A DNA stretch of 64,000 nucleotides, from NCBI RefSeq assembly GCF_039539445.1, contig NZ_BAABDD010000004.1:186001-250000 (forward strand), given 5' to 3'. Within the stretch, counting starts at the first letter, position 1; each line of letters begins with the position of its first letter. Shown here one piece after another: positions 42,861 to 51,325 of this stretch. Below the pieces are notes generated by a model. The model saw only the letters and a list, made by a program, of their open reading frames with translations, did not search any database and was not told the DNA's origin. The position numbers and the translations under genes are program-made. The DNA comes from Salinactinospora qingdaonensis. GTDB taxonomy: Bacteria; Actinomycetota; Actinomycetes; Streptosporangiales; Streptosporangiaceae.

Positions 42861-43003
42861 AGCGGCGAGGGCAGGCGGTGGGCGCACGTGGGTGAGCGCG
42901 TCGGCTGTCGTCCCGCGGGCTAGCGGGGGCGCGAAGCGGTCGAGGCACGAGCGAACGAAGAACACTCCCACGGCCCCACACCCCAGCGTTGGGAAAACAG
43001 AAC
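42861..43003. repeat. Degenerate copy of the 15-kb MITE-like repeat
   Basis: Read on the + strand this stretch matches the reverse complement of 15071-15222: it shares GCGGTCGAGGCACGAGC-like core sequence, GAACACTCCC near the middle and an end GGGAAAACAGAAC. The left terminal repeat is missing, probably lost at the end of the adjacent gene. Confidence 0.45.
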
Positions 43004-43596
43004 CCCGACCGGAGACTGCTCTAGAGCGGAGTGGAGTCTCGCGGGCCGGCGACGCGGGGGAGCGGTGGGCCGGCTCGCCACACCGCTCCAGAGGTCATCA
43101 CGCTGCGTCATAACGGACAACACCAAATCCTTGGCGCCGACGCACGGTAGCCGCCTCTGTCATCGGGCGGCGTCACCGTGTGATTGCCGGAGGGGTTGCC
43201 AGAAGAATTGTGGCGGTGATCCGTCTTGCCACGGTCGTAAGGTCGCAGCGAGAAGCCAGGAGAAATTGTTACCGGACCGGAGCCGGAAGCGTCGGCTTCC
43301 CGCTGCGTCTCGCCGAGTTCAACGGATACGCAATTCAGAATACTGCGGTTCACGCTTTGGAAGACTACAGTTCACGCTTTCCTCATGAATTTCTTATGAA
43401 AAAGCGAAAATCTTTTCCGTCGCGCCGTGGGGAGGCCCCTTTTCCCGCATGACCTCGGCAAACGCTCTCGGAGTGCGCCATTGTTCCCGAGGATGGAGCA
43501 TCGGCGGCCGAGCTGTCGCCCCTGCCGACCGCGGAGTGCCGGGCCGTTGGAACGTGCCGGCGGCAATGGACAGCCGGCACGCTCCCCGACCCCAGG
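43004..43596. other. Spacer between convergent genes, with an AT-rich patch
   Basis: Between the ends of the molybdenum subunit gene and the ferredoxin gene. From about 43100 to 43450 the GC content falls well below the surroundings. One open frame (43180-43452) is Arg-rich without a ribosome-binding site and is not accepted. No terminator hairpin stood out. Confidence 0.45.
43348..43380 (+). repeat. Direct repeat GTTCACGCTTT, 22-bp period
   Basis: GTTCACGCTTT occurs exactly twice, at 43348-43358 and 43370-43380, two helical turns apart. Direct repeats of this spacing are typical of SARP-type activator sites, but here they lie between convergent gene ends. Confidence 0.5.
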
Positions 43597-43794
43597 TCAG
43601 TCCTCCTGGATCGAGAGCGCCTGCTTGGGACAGCGGCGCACCGCCTCGACGACCTTGTCCCGGGCCTCCTCGCCCGGCCGCTCGTCGAGGATGTAGAGGA
43701 AGTCGTCCTCGCCCACCATGAAGACCTCGGGAGCGACTCCCATGCACACCGCGTTGCTCTCGCACCTGGAGAAGTCGGCGTTCACCCGCATCTC
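43597..43794 (-). CDS. 3Fe-4S-type ferredoxin, P450 partner
   Basis: 65 residues from ATG 43794, chosen because AGGA lies about 9 bases upstream (GTG 43830 is also in frame). Pattern of small actinobacterial P450 ferredoxins: MRVNADFSRCESNAVCMGVA, VFMVGEDDFLYIL and the last cysteine in RRCPKQALSI. The first cluster motif has two cysteines five residues apart without the middle one, giving a 3Fe-4S cluster. It is the only ferredoxin in the window and the natural electron donor for the four P450s. It is last in the FAAL/methyltransferase operon. Confidence 0.88.
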   Translation of the reverse strand, partial: EMRVNADFSRCESNAVCMGVAPEVFMVGEDDFLYILDERPGEEARDKVVEAVRRCPKQALSIQED

Positions 43795-43872
43795 GACATC
43801 CTTTCCGCCGTTTGCCACGGCCACGATCACTGGTACCGGGGGCCGGCCCGAAGGCCGGGAGCCAACCGGGGC

Positions 43873-44898
43873 TCAGACCGGCTGTGCCTCCACGATGGGG
43901 AACATCATCGTCCGAGTGATTCCGGTCAGACGCAGGTCGGCGGCGGAGAACAGCTCCTCGATGTGTTCCTCGCTGCGGGTCCCGCCGCCCACCATGGCGA
44001 ACAACAGCAGATCGTAGAGTTTACCGACGTCGAACTCGTTGCCGGAGCCAATCACGGGCTCCAGTACGACCAGCTTGCTGTCGGGGCGCATGGCCGCACG
44101 CACCGCGCGCAGCAGCCGTAGCGCCTGCTCGTCGTCCCACCCGTAGAGGATTCGCTTGAGGAGGTAGCCGTCGGCGCCTGGGGGGACGTGGTCGAAGAAG
44201 CTGCCGCCGATGCTGGTGGCGCGGTCGCTGACACCGGCGGCGGCGAAGACGTCGGTGGCGGCGGCGACGACGTGGGGGAGGTCGTAGACGGTGCCGTGCA
44301 GTGAGCGGAATTTGGCGAGGATGCCGGCGAGGAAGGCGCCGTTGCCGCCGCCGACGTCGATGACGGTGTCGAAGGAGCCCCAGTCGTAGGCCGGCAACAC
44401 CGTACGCAGTTGCAGCCGGTTGATGCTGGCCATGGACCGGTCCACCCGCCGGCTCTGCTCAGGGTTGTCGGCCATGTAGTCCCAGTAGCCCTGGCCGTGG
44501 ACGAGGTCGAAGGCGGCTTCGCCGGTGCGGATGCAGTGGTCGAAGCGGGCCCAGGCGTCGATGTCGGGAGTGAGGAGGGGGTAGGCGTCGCGGAGTGAGA
44601 GGGGGTGGTCGGAGCGCAGGGGTTCGGCCAGGGGGCTGAGGTCGAAGGTGCCGGGGTGGGTTTCGGTGAAGATGCCTTTGGAGGCCAGGGCGCGTAGGGC
44701 GCGGTGCAGGGAGGGTGCGTGGGCGCCGACCTGCTCGGCGAGGTCGTCGACGGTGCGTGGTCCGTCGGTGAGCAGGTCGGCGATGCCCAGATCGCACACC
44801 GCTCGCAGCGTGAACGGCACGATATAGTCCGCCAGCTCAGTCAACTGGACGTAGGACTGGATGTCCAGGCGCGGTCGTGCGGGTCGGGTCGTAGCCAC
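43873..44898 (-). CDS. O-methyltransferase-like protein 1 (paralogue)
   Basis: 341 residues from GTG 44898, nine bases after the next paralogue. Plant-COMT-like SAM methyltransferase layout: N-terminal dimerisation/winged-helix domain (LTELADYIVPFTLRAVCDLG, APSLHRALRALASKGIFTET), SAM motif DTVIDVGGGNGAFLAGIL, and C-terminal domain. Where catalytic members have L-H-D-W with the His as general base, it has ILYGWDDEQA, so the base is Tyr or absent. It may still methylate by proximity, or have another role. Most of the gene is nearly identical to the following one in DNA sequence. Confidence 0.85.
   Translation of the reverse strand: MATTRPARPRLDIQSYVQLTELADYIVPFTLRAVCDLGIADLLTDGPRTVDDLAEQVGAHAPSLHRALRALASKGIFTETHPGTFDLSPLAEPLRSDHPLSLRDAYPLLTPDIDAWARFDHCIRTGEAAFDLVHGQGYWDYMADNPEQSRRVDRSMASINRLQLRTVLPAYDWGSFDTVIDVGGGNGAFLAGILAKFRSLHGTVYDLPHVVAAATDVFAAAGVSDRATSIGGSFFDHVPPGADGYLLKRILYGWDDEQALRLLRAVRAAMRPDSKLVVLEPVIGSGNEFDVGKLYDLLLFAMVGGGTRSEEHIEELFSAADLRLTGITRTMMFPIVEAQPV
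44154..44844 (-). repeat. Near-identical 691-bp block, copy 1
   Basis: Matches 45252-45942 at a constant offset of 1098 bp with only a handful of differences (for example at 44243 and 44407 and a few near 44557-44575). It covers the first two-thirds of methyltransferase 1. Recent duplication or gene conversion. Confidence 0.85.
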
Positions 44899-44907
44899 AG
44901 CAGCCCC

Positions 44908-45999
44908 CTAGTCGAATTCGGCCGGCTGGCCGGTGTGTTGGATGGTCGTCGGGGTGCCCACGCCCTCGGACGGGCGGGAGACCGCCTCGACGACGGTCAG
45001 CGATGCCGTCGGCCGCACCAGGACCAGGTCCAGCCCGGCTCGCCCCAGCAGAGTGGCCAGCCCCTCCTGGCTGCGGTGGGAACCGCCGGTCAGCATGAGC
45101 GTGTGCAGGTCGACGAGCTTGGCGGCGTCGTAGTCGTCGCCGTCGGGAATGATCGCCTCCAGCAGCAGGAGCCTGCTGTCGGGGCGCATGGCCGCACGCA
45201 CCCGCCGCAGCGCCCGAACCGCCTCGTCGTCGGTGAACCCGGGCAGCACCGTCTTGAGGAGGTAGCCGTCGGCGCCTGGGGGGACGTGGTCGAAGAAGCT
45301 GCCGCCGATGCTGGTGGCGCGGTCGCTGACGCCGGCGGCGGCGAAGACGTCGGTGGCGGCGGCGACGACGTGGGGGAGGTCGTAGACGGTGCCGTGCAGT
45401 GAGCGGAATTTGGCGAGGATGCCGGCGAGGAAGGCGCCGTTGCCGCCGCCGACGTCGATGACGGTGTCGAAGGAGCCCCAGTCGTAGGCCGGCAACACCG
45501 TACGCAGGTGCAGCCGGTTGATGCTGGCCATGGACCGGTCCACCCGCCGGCTCTGCTCAGGGTTGTCGGCCATGTAGTCCCAGTAGCCCTGGCCGTGGAC
45601 GAGGTCGAAGGCGGCTTCGCCGGTGCGGATGCAGTGGTCGAAGCGGGCCCAGGCGTCGACGTCTGAGGTCAGGAGGGGGTAGGCGTCGCGGAGTGAGAGG
45701 GGGTGGTCGGAGCGCAGGGGTTCGGCCAGGGGGCTGAGGTCGAAGGTGCCGGGGTGGGTTTCGGTGAAGATGCCTTTGGAGGCCAGGACGCGTAGGGCGC
45801 GGTGCAGGGAGGGTGCGTGGGCGCCGACCTGCTCGGCGAGGTCGTCGACGGTGCGTGGTCCGTCGGTGAGCAGGTCGGCGATGCCCAGATCGCACACCGC
45901 TCGCAGCGTGAACGGCACGATATAGTCCGCCAGCTCAGTCAGCCGCGCCGGCGCGTCAAGGTCGGGAGATGGCGGCCACTGCCGCTTCGCGCTCGTCAT
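44908..45999 (-). CDS. O-methyltransferase-like protein 2 (paralogue)
   Basis: 363 residues from ATG 45999, three bases after methyltransferase 3 ends. The first two-thirds, from LTELADYIVPF to GADGYLLK, are almost identical to paralogue 1. After that the sequence diverges sharply: TVLPGFTDDEAVRALRRVRA replaces the L-H-D-W region, so the catalytic His is lost here too. The C-terminal tail is longer and ends TTIQHTGQPAEFD. SAM motif VIDVGGGNGAFLAG is intact. Possibly a methyltransferase with another mechanism, or a repurposed one. Confidence 0.85.
   Translation of the reverse strand: MTSAKRQWPPSPDLDAPARLTELADYIVPFTLRAVCDLGIADLLTDGPRTVDDLAEQVGAHAPSLHRALRVLASKGIFTETHPGTFDLSPLAEPLRSDHPLSLRDAYPLLTSDVDAWARFDHCIRTGEAAFDLVHGQGYWDYMADNPEQSRRVDRSMASINRLHLRTVLPAYDWGSFDTVIDVGGGNGAFLAGILAKFRSLHGTVYDLPHVVAAATDVFAAAGVSDRATSIGGSFFDHVPPGADGYLLKTVLPGFTDDEAVRALRRVRAAMRPDSRLLLLEAIIPDGDDYDAAKLVDLHTLMLTGGSHRSQEGLATLLGRAGLDLVLVRPTASLTVVEAVSRPSEGVGTPTTIQHTGQPAEFD
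45252..45942 (-). repeat. Near-identical 691-bp block, copy 2
   Basis: Second copy, inside methyltransferase 2. The identity stops abruptly at both ends: on the left at the codon for the Lys in GADGYLLK, on the right within LTELADYIVPF. Confidence 0.85.
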
Positions 46000-46002
46000 G
46001 GC

Positions 46003-47049
46003 TCAGCACGTCAACCGGTACAGGCGGTGGAAACGGTCCCGTACGGGAAGCTCGTCCACTCGGCCGAAGCCGGCCGCCGTGGCGTAGTCGCGTACCGCCT
46101 CGGGCCGCAGCACCGTACCGTTGCCCGCAGCGCCCTCCCCCACGCGGGCCGCGGGCAGGCAGTGCAGGACACTAGTGGCGTACTGGAACCGTTCGATCTC
46201 GTCGCCGGGGGCGGTGAACTTCTCAGCCACCCGGGCGTCCATCACCAGCACGGTTCCGCCGTCGGCGAGCAGCGAGCGGCACTGGGCCAGCACTTCTACG
46301 GGGTGGGTGACCTCGTGCAGCACGTCCAGCAGGCAGACCAACTGGTAGCGTCCGGCTCCGTCGCCGCCGGCCTCGTGCGCGGTGAACGTCACCCGGTCGG
46401 CCAACCCGGCATCCTCGGCCCGCAGTCGTGCTTCGCCCACGGACTCCCCGTCGGTGTCGAAGCCGTCCACGCGGCATTCCGGATAGGCGCCGGCCAGGGC
46501 CAGGCTGGCCCAGCCCGCGCCGCAGCCGACGTCGGCCACGCGCCCCTCCCCCGAGGTCAGCTTGCTGTGGACGTCGGGAAGCAGGGTGCGAATCCATCCC
46601 GGAAGCTGGTGGGTGAACAGGGAGCGGTTGGCGCCCCCGTGGCCCTCCCGCCAGTCATGGCCGAAGGTGGAGTCGGCCACCCCGGCCCCGGTGCGGTAGG
46701 CGTCGAGCAGCTCGGGCAGTGCCTGGGCGACCCCGCCCAGGGGGCGCACCGTCAGCGAGACCATCGACATGGGGTGGTCTGAGCTGGTGAGGACTTCGCG
46801 GTGGCCCTCAGGCAGCGTGTACACCCGCTCGTCAGCTCCGGCCCCCGGATCGGCCACAGTCAGCAGGCCGGCCACCGCCTGCTGCTCCAGCCACTCGCGC
46901 ACGTAGCGCGGGTCCAGGCCGGTGCGGGTGGCCAGCTCCGGCGGCGTCGCCCGACCGTGCGCGGCCAGGTCCTCGTACAGGCCCAGCCGGACCCCGATGT
47001 AGCTGGCCAGCAGTTCCTGGGTGGCCAGCATCGCCAGGAACATGCGCAC
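46003..47049 (-). CDS. SAM-dependent methyltransferase 3
   Basis: 348 residues from GTG 47049 (ATG 47043 also possible; no strong ribosome-binding site). Winged-helix N-terminal part (YLAS-like MLATQELLASYIGVRLGLYE, TGLDPRYVREWLEQQAVAG) and class I SAM fold: VADVGCGAGWASLALAGAYP, GFDTDGESVGEARLRAEDAG, LVCLLDVLHEVTHPVEVLAQ. Not a close relative of the other three methyltransferases. The target atom is unknown. It lies between the ACP and methyltransferase 2 genes in the same leftward operon. Confidence 0.85.
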   Translation of the reverse strand: MRMFLAMLATQELLASYIGVRLGLYEDLAAHGRATPPELATRTGLDPRYVREWLEQQAVAGLLTVADPGAGADERVYTLPEGHREVLTSSDHPMSMVSLTVRPLGGVAQALPELLDAYRTGAGVADSTFGHDWREGHGGANRSLFTHQLPGWIRTLLPDVHSKLTSGEGRVADVGCGAGWASLALAGAYPECRVDGFDTDGESVGEARLRAEDAGLADRVTFTAHEAGGDGAGRYQLVCLLDVLHEVTHPVEVLAQCRSLLADGGTVLVMDARVAEKFTAPGDEIERFQYATSVLHCLPAARVGEGAAGNGTVLRPEAVRDYATAAGFGRVDELPVRDRFHRLYRLTC

Positions 47050-47126
47050 GTTGAGCGCCCGGCCCCGCTGCTCCGGAGACTGGGGCTGGGAGTCGCGCCG
47101 TGCCGTCGCCGCCGGCCGCCCCGGGC

Positions 47127-47435
47127 TCAGCTCTCCCCTCCGGCGATCTCACCTCGGCCGCGCAGCTCGCCGATGACGTGCTCGCTGACGGCGCCGATTG
47201 TGGTGATGCTCTGGGCCGTTTTCTCGTCGATCGGCTCCAGGTCGAACTCGTCCTCCAGGGAGAACGCGAGTTCCAGCAGCGCGAGCGAGTGGAAGCCGAG
47301 GTCTTCCACCAGTCGTGCCTCCGAGGGGGGTTCGTTGCCGGCTTCGGGGGCGAGTTCGAGGATGACGGCGCGCACGTCGGCGCGCACCTCCTCTTCGGAG
47401 CGCGCCTCTACGGCCGACTGGGAACCTTCAGTCAT
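47127..47435 (-). CDS. Acyl carrier protein paired with FAAL
   Basis: 102 residues from ATG 47435 with a strong AGGAGG ribosome-binding site. Acidic ACP with VEDLGFHSLALLELAFSLED, where the phosphopantetheine serine follows His instead of the usual Asp, and EPIDEKTAQSITTIGAVSEH. Its first codons overlap the FAAL gene by 8 bp, so the ligase and its carrier are coupled. It probably receives the acyl-AMP from FAAL and presents the chain to the NRPS or to tailoring enzymes. Confidence 0.9.
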   Translation of the reverse strand: MTEGSQSAVEARSEEEVRADVRAVILELAPEAGNEPPSEARLVEDLGFHSLALLELAFSLEDEFDLEPIDEKTAQSITTIGAVSEHVIGELRGRGEIAGGES

Positions 47436-49113
47436 CCGAACCTCCTGTTGTCGCTGGTGCAGCGCTAGCGGTTTGGGGTGGGGCGGCCTCGGGGAGGTCG
47501 CCATGCAGGAATGACCGCCACAGGGAACGCCGCTTGGGCTTCCCACTCGATGTGCGGGGGATGGTGCCGGGTGGGGCGTCGATGACGGCTACGTCGGCAC
47601 CCTCGGTGAGCTGGCGTAGCAGCGGCTCGGCGCCGGTGAGCCAGTCGGGTTGGGCACGCTCCATCACGGCCACGGCGGTGGGGGTGCCACCGCGCTCTCC
47701 GAGGACCACCGCCATGCGTTCCTCGGGAACGTTGACGGTGGTGTTCAGCGCGACCTCCAGGTCCTCGGCGAACAGGGACCGGCCGCGGATCTTGAGGGCG
47801 TCTCCCAGCCTGCCCAGGACGAAGAGCTGGCCGTCGGAGAGGAAACCGGCGTCGCCGGTGCGCAGCACGCCGTCGGAGAGGCAGGTGAGCGAGTCGCTGG
47901 ACTCCACCGAGGCGTAACCCTCGGCGACGGAGTCCCCGCACAGCTCGATTTCGCCGACGTGGCCCTCGGGTAGCGGGGTGTCGTCGGGGCCGAGGATGCG
48001 CACCGTCACGCCGTCGACCGGGCGTCCGCAGCCGGCCAACTGTCGACCGGAGCTGTCCTCGCCGACGATGCCGCCCAACTCCACCGAAGTGGGGTCGACC
48101 CGCAGTCCCCTCCACTCTTCGGCCAGGGGCAGCCCTGTGGCGGCGAGGGTGGCCTCGGCCAACCCGTAGGCGGGCAGCAGCGCCCGTCGGCGAAAGCCAT
48201 AGGGGGCCAGCAGCTCCGTGAAGCCGTCAAGCGCCTCGGGGCTGATCCGCTCCGCGCCCACGATGACCGCGCGCCATTCGGAGAAGTCGCAGTTCGCTAG
48301 CGCTTTCGGGCGCACGCGTCGGGTGGCGTAGCGCAGCCCGAACGTGGGCATGGCGGTCAGTCGGGCGCCGTCCTCGCCAAAGCAGCGCAGGAAGCGGGCC
48401 GGATCGCGGATGAAGTCCTCGGGCTGCATCAGCCAGATCTCGCTGCGGTTGACCATCGGGGTGATCAGGCAGCCGATGAGCCCCATGTCGTGGTGGACGG
48501 GCAGCCATGAGGCGGTCACGTCCTCCTCGGTCATCCGCAGCCACCGCCGGATCGCCTCGACGTTGCTCTCCAGCGCCCGATAGGGGACCCGGACGCCGCG
48601 CGCCCGCCCGCTGGAACCGGAGGTGAATTGCAGCAGCGCCGCGGGGGCCAGGGGACGGTCGGGGACGCTGCCGGGAGTATCGGCCAGCTCGGTGACCGGT
48701 ACCGGGGGGCGCAGCCCGAGCCGGCCGGTCAGCTCGGAGGTGGGGGCAGCCAGGTCGCTGTCGGTCACCACGAGGGCGGGTTGGGAGACGGTGAGCAGTC
48801 CCGCGACGTGTTCGGCGTAGGTCTCCTGATCGCCGAAGGTCATGGGCGGTGCGATGGGCGAGGGGGTGGCCCCGGCGAGCATGGTGCCGAAGAGGGTGGC
48901 CACGAAGTGGGGGCTGGAGCGCTCCACGATGCTGACCACGTCACCAGCCGAGACGCCGTTGGCGACCAGGCCCGCGGCGACCCGGTGGGAGAGGTCGCTC
49001 AGACGCTGGTAGGACCAGAAATCCCATGACCGCCGGTCGGCGGTGAATCGGATTCCGTGTTTTTCTGAAGGACTGTTTATCCAGGAAAGCAGTTTCCTGC
49101 CAGTGGACTGCAT
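47428..49113 (-). CDS. Fatty-acyl-AMP ligase (FAAL)-type enzyme
   Basis: 561 residues from ATG 49113 (ATG 49134 possible). ANL enzyme of the FAAL type: GIRFTADRRSWDFWSYQRLS, PPMTFGDQETYAEHVAGLL, P-loop LLQFTSGSSGRARGVRVPYR, WLPVHHDMGLIGCLITPMVN and YGLAEATLAATGLPLAEEW. The catalytic Lys is in PRTSSGKPKRRSLW. FAALs load fatty acids from acyl-AMP directly onto an ACP rather than CoA. Head of the FAAL-ACP-methyltransferase-ferredoxin operon, divergent from the acyl-CoA-dehydrogenase-like gene. Confidence 0.92.
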   Translation of the reverse strand: MQSTGRKLLSWINSPSEKHGIRFTADRRSWDFWSYQRLSDLSHRVAAGLVANGVSAGDVVSIVERSSPHFVATLFGTMLAGATPSPIAPPMTFGDQETYAEHVAGLLTVSQPALVVTDSDLAAPTSELTGRLGLRPPVPVTELADTPGSVPDRPLAPAALLQFTSGSSGRARGVRVPYRALESNVEAIRRWLRMTEEDVTASWLPVHHDMGLIGCLITPMVNRSEIWLMQPEDFIRDPARFLRCFGEDGARLTAMPTFGLRYATRRVRPKALANCDFSEWRAVIVGAERISPEALDGFTELLAPYGFRRRALLPAYGLAEATLAATGLPLAEEWRGLRVDPTSVELGGIVGEDSSGRQLAGCGRPVDGVTVRILGPDDTPLPEGHVGEIELCGDSVAEGYASVESSDSLTCLSDGVLRTGDAGFLSDGQLFVLGRLGDALKIRGRSLFAEDLEVALNTTVNVPEERMAVVLGERGGTPTAVAVMERAQPDWLTGAEPLLRQLTEGADVAVIDAPPGTIPRTSSGKPKRRSLWRSFLHGDLPEAAPPQTASAAPATTGGSDD

Positions 49114-49144
49114 CCTGCGCAGCCCCCCAATCACGGAACAAGGA

Positions 49145-49173
49145 TTACGATTAGGGCATTGGAATCGTATAGT
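49145..49173 (+). promoter_or_regulatory. Promoter of the flavoprotein gene (leaderless)
   Basis: TTACGA (49145-49150) and TATAGT (49168-49173) are spaced by exactly 17 bp. The GTG start lies at 49181, 7 bases after the -10, which is where transcription should begin. No Shine-Dalgarno sequence is present, so a leaderless mRNA is likely. Confidence 0.55.
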
Positions 49174-49180
49174 AGATACC

Positions 49181-50347
49181 GTGCAAGCCTCAAGTGATCC
49201 CTCAAAGGTAACTTTAGATACAGCAAGTGAGCTTTTGGTTGAAATCGGACAGAGATCAGCCGAAATTGACGAGGCTCGCCGTATCCCCGACGACTTGTTC
49301 GATTCGCTGGTCGCTGCCGGGTACTGCCGTATGCTCGTTCCACGGCGTCACGGCGGACCGGAACTGGGGCTGCCGGCAGCACTGCGCGTAATCGAGGCAC
49401 TGGCGCGCGCCGACGGCTCGGTCGGCTGGACCGTCGGCCAGGTCCAGCTCGCCCACCTGATCTTCGCTTGCCTACCGGAAACCGCCCAGCGCACCATCTA
49501 CGCCCACGGCCCCGACACCACCGGCGCCGGCGCCGTCGCCCCCAAAGGGCGGGCCACCCCACAGGAGGACGGCCACTGGCGGGTCACCGGCCAATGGCCG
49601 TTCATCACCGGCTGCGAAGCCTCCTCCTGGGTCTATCTCAACACCATGGTCTTCGACGGCCGGTCGCTGCGCACGACGCCGGAGGGCCAACCCGAGACCC
49701 GCATGGTGGTGGTGCCCACCAAGCAGATGGAGATCCTGGACACCTGGTCGGTCATGGGCCTGCGGGGTACGGGCAGTCACGACGGCAGGCTCAGCGGTCA
49801 CTCCTGTGCCGAGGATCACACGTTCACGCTGCGGCCCGGGGAACCGGGCTCCGACCGCGCCATCCACCGCATCGCGCAGTCAGGGCTCATCATCGCCGCC
49901 TCGGCCATCGGTATCGCGCAGGGCGCGCTGGACGAGATCGTCACCCTGGCCACCGGGGGCAAGCGGCCCGCCTTCGGGTCCCGCCGGCTCGCGGAGTCAC
50001 CGCTCTTCCACGACCGTCTCGGCGAGGCGGCGGCCACCGTGCGCGCCGCCCGAGCCCTGCTGCATACGGAGAGCGAGGCGGCGTGGACCGTGGACGGAGC
50101 CGAGGCCGCCCCGCTCGACCACGCGGCCCTGCGCGCCAGCGCCGCCCGCGCCGTAGCCCTAGCAGTAACGGCTACCGACACCGCCCACAATCTGGGGGGC
50201 GGTTCCGCCGTCTACGACCACTCCCCCCTCCAGCGCAGGCTCCGCGACATCCACACCGCCAGCCAACACTTCGTGGCCGGCCGGGACATGTACGCGGCCC
50301 TGGGCGCCGTGCTGGCCGAGGTCGAAACGAAGCCGGGCACGCCGTGA
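49181..50347 (+). CDS. Acyl-CoA-dehydrogenase-like flavoprotein
   Basis: 388 residues from GTG 49181. Acyl-CoA dehydrogenase fold of the branch that includes class D flavin monooxygenases (HsaA/HpaB-like): IPDDLFDSLVAAGYCRMLVP, GSVGWTVGQVQLAHLIFACL, GHWRVTGQWPFITGCEASSW, VMGLRGTGSHDGRL and AHNLGGGSAVYDHSPLQRRL. The catalytic Glu of true dehydrogenases is not apparent. It could be an N- or C-hydroxylase using FMNH2 or a desaturase. The first 25 codons are AT-rich compared with the rest. Confidence 0.85.
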   Translation: MQASSDPSKVTLDTASELLVEIGQRSAEIDEARRIPDDLFDSLVAAGYCRMLVPRRHGGPELGLPAALRVIEALARADGSVGWTVGQVQLAHLIFACLPETAQRTIYAHGPDTTGAGAVAPKGRATPQEDGHWRVTGQWPFITGCEASSWVYLNTMVFDGRSLRTTPEGQPETRMVVVPTKQMEILDTWSVMGLRGTGSHDGRLSGHSCAEDHTFTLRPGEPGSDRAIHRIAQSGLIIAASAIGIAQGALDEIVTLATGGKRPAFGSRRLAESPLFHDRLGEAAATVRAARALLHTESEAAWTVDGAEAAPLDHAALRASAARAVALAVTATDTAHNLGGGSAVYDHSPLQRRLRDIHTASQHFVAGRDMYAALGAVLAEVETKPGTP

Positions 50348-50367
50348 CCGCCCCAGGCAGATGCCGG

Positions 50368-51225
50368 TCACCCGGACGACGCGGTCGGCCGGGTACCTCC
50401 CCTGACCAGCATCTGCTGACTTCCAGTGGCCACCGGCCGGCCGTCGGGCGCCCACACACTGGCCCGTCCGGCGATCAGCCCACCGCCGGCCGCAACGCCC
50501 TGTCCCTCGACCAGCAGCCACTCCACCCCCTCGGCCGGCCGATGGAACGCGGTGTAGAGGTCCAGGCTCGGCGCCACGAACGTCAGATCCCGCGCGGGGA
50601 AACCCTGCGTGACAGCAGGGAACTGCACCAGGTCCGCGGCGACGATGGCCCGGCAGGCGTCCAGCCACACGTCGGAGGCGAACGGCCCGGGCTCGCGCAT
50701 GCGCATCCAGCCGCGCACCACAGGGTCGCGGGCCGGCCGGTCGGCGCCCTCGTCGTGCTCGCCGGCCAGCCGGATCTCGTAGCAGGTGAGCCAGATCGGC
50801 AATACCTCGTGCTGCTCGGCGGCCACCTGAGCCTCCAGCGCCGGCAACCGCTCCGGCCCCGGCACTATGGGGGGCTCCGTCCACTCCGCGGCCGGCCCAT
50901 CCACTGTCTCCGCCAGCGTCCACACGGTGGCATGCAGGATCGGCTTGCCCCGCTGGGTCATCTCCACGCGCAGGCACTCGGCGCGCCGGCTCCGTTGCAG
51001 AGCCGTTACCTCCACGTCGACCGCGGCGAACGTGGCGACGCCGAGGAAGTTACAGCTCAGACTGGCAGGGCGGGGGAAACGTGCCATGGCGCCGGCCGCA
51101 CGCAGCGCGATCGCCGCGAGATAGCCGCCGTTGGGCCCCCACACCGACCAGTCCCGGGACAGCACGGCGGTAAACCGCCCCTCCCCCAGGGAGGAGACCG
51201 CGCTGTCGGTATCGAGATCGGCCAT
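50368..51225 (-). CDS. TesB-like thioesterase-family protein
   Basis: 285 residues from ATG 51225. Double-hotdog acyl-CoA thioesterase family: WSVWGPNGGYLAAIALRAAG near the start, LSCNFLGVATFAAVDVEVTA, MTQRGKPILHATVWTLAE in the first half, and FPAVTQGFPARDLTFVAPSL, DLYTAFHRPAEGVEWLLVEG, GLIAGRASVWAPDGRPVATG in the second. It presumably hydrolyses an acyl-CoA or acyl-ACP thioester. It lies alone on the - strand between the flavoprotein and the luciferase-like gene. Confidence 0.85.
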   Translation of the reverse strand: MADLDTDSAVSSLGEGRFTAVLSRDWSVWGPNGGYLAAIALRAAGAMARFPRPASLSCNFLGVATFAAVDVEVTALQRSRRAECLRVEMTQRGKPILHATVWTLAETVDGPAAEWTEPPIVPGPERLPALEAQVAAEQHEVLPIWLTCYEIRLAGEHDEGADRPARDPVVRGWMRMREPGPFASDVWLDACRAIVAADLVQFPAVTQGFPARDLTFVAPSLDLYTAFHRPAEGVEWLLVEGQGVAAGGGLIAGRASVWAPDGRPVATGSQQMLVRGGTRPTASSG

Positions 51226-51325
51226 GGTGCGGAACACTACCGCGCCCCTGTGGTCCTCCGCTGCCCCCACGAGTCCGATTCCCGCCCCGCCGCAACGGCT
51301 CCGACACCCCCGGAGGTTCCCGGTG

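Noticed and set aside
43348..43380. Direct repeats as a functional SARP promoter for the ferredoxin or CoxL gene
   Set aside because: Both neighbouring genes end here (convergent), so the site cannot drive either; kept only as an open observation.
43180..43452. 90-codon frame in the AT-rich spacer
   Set aside because: No ribosome-binding site and no recognisable protein features.
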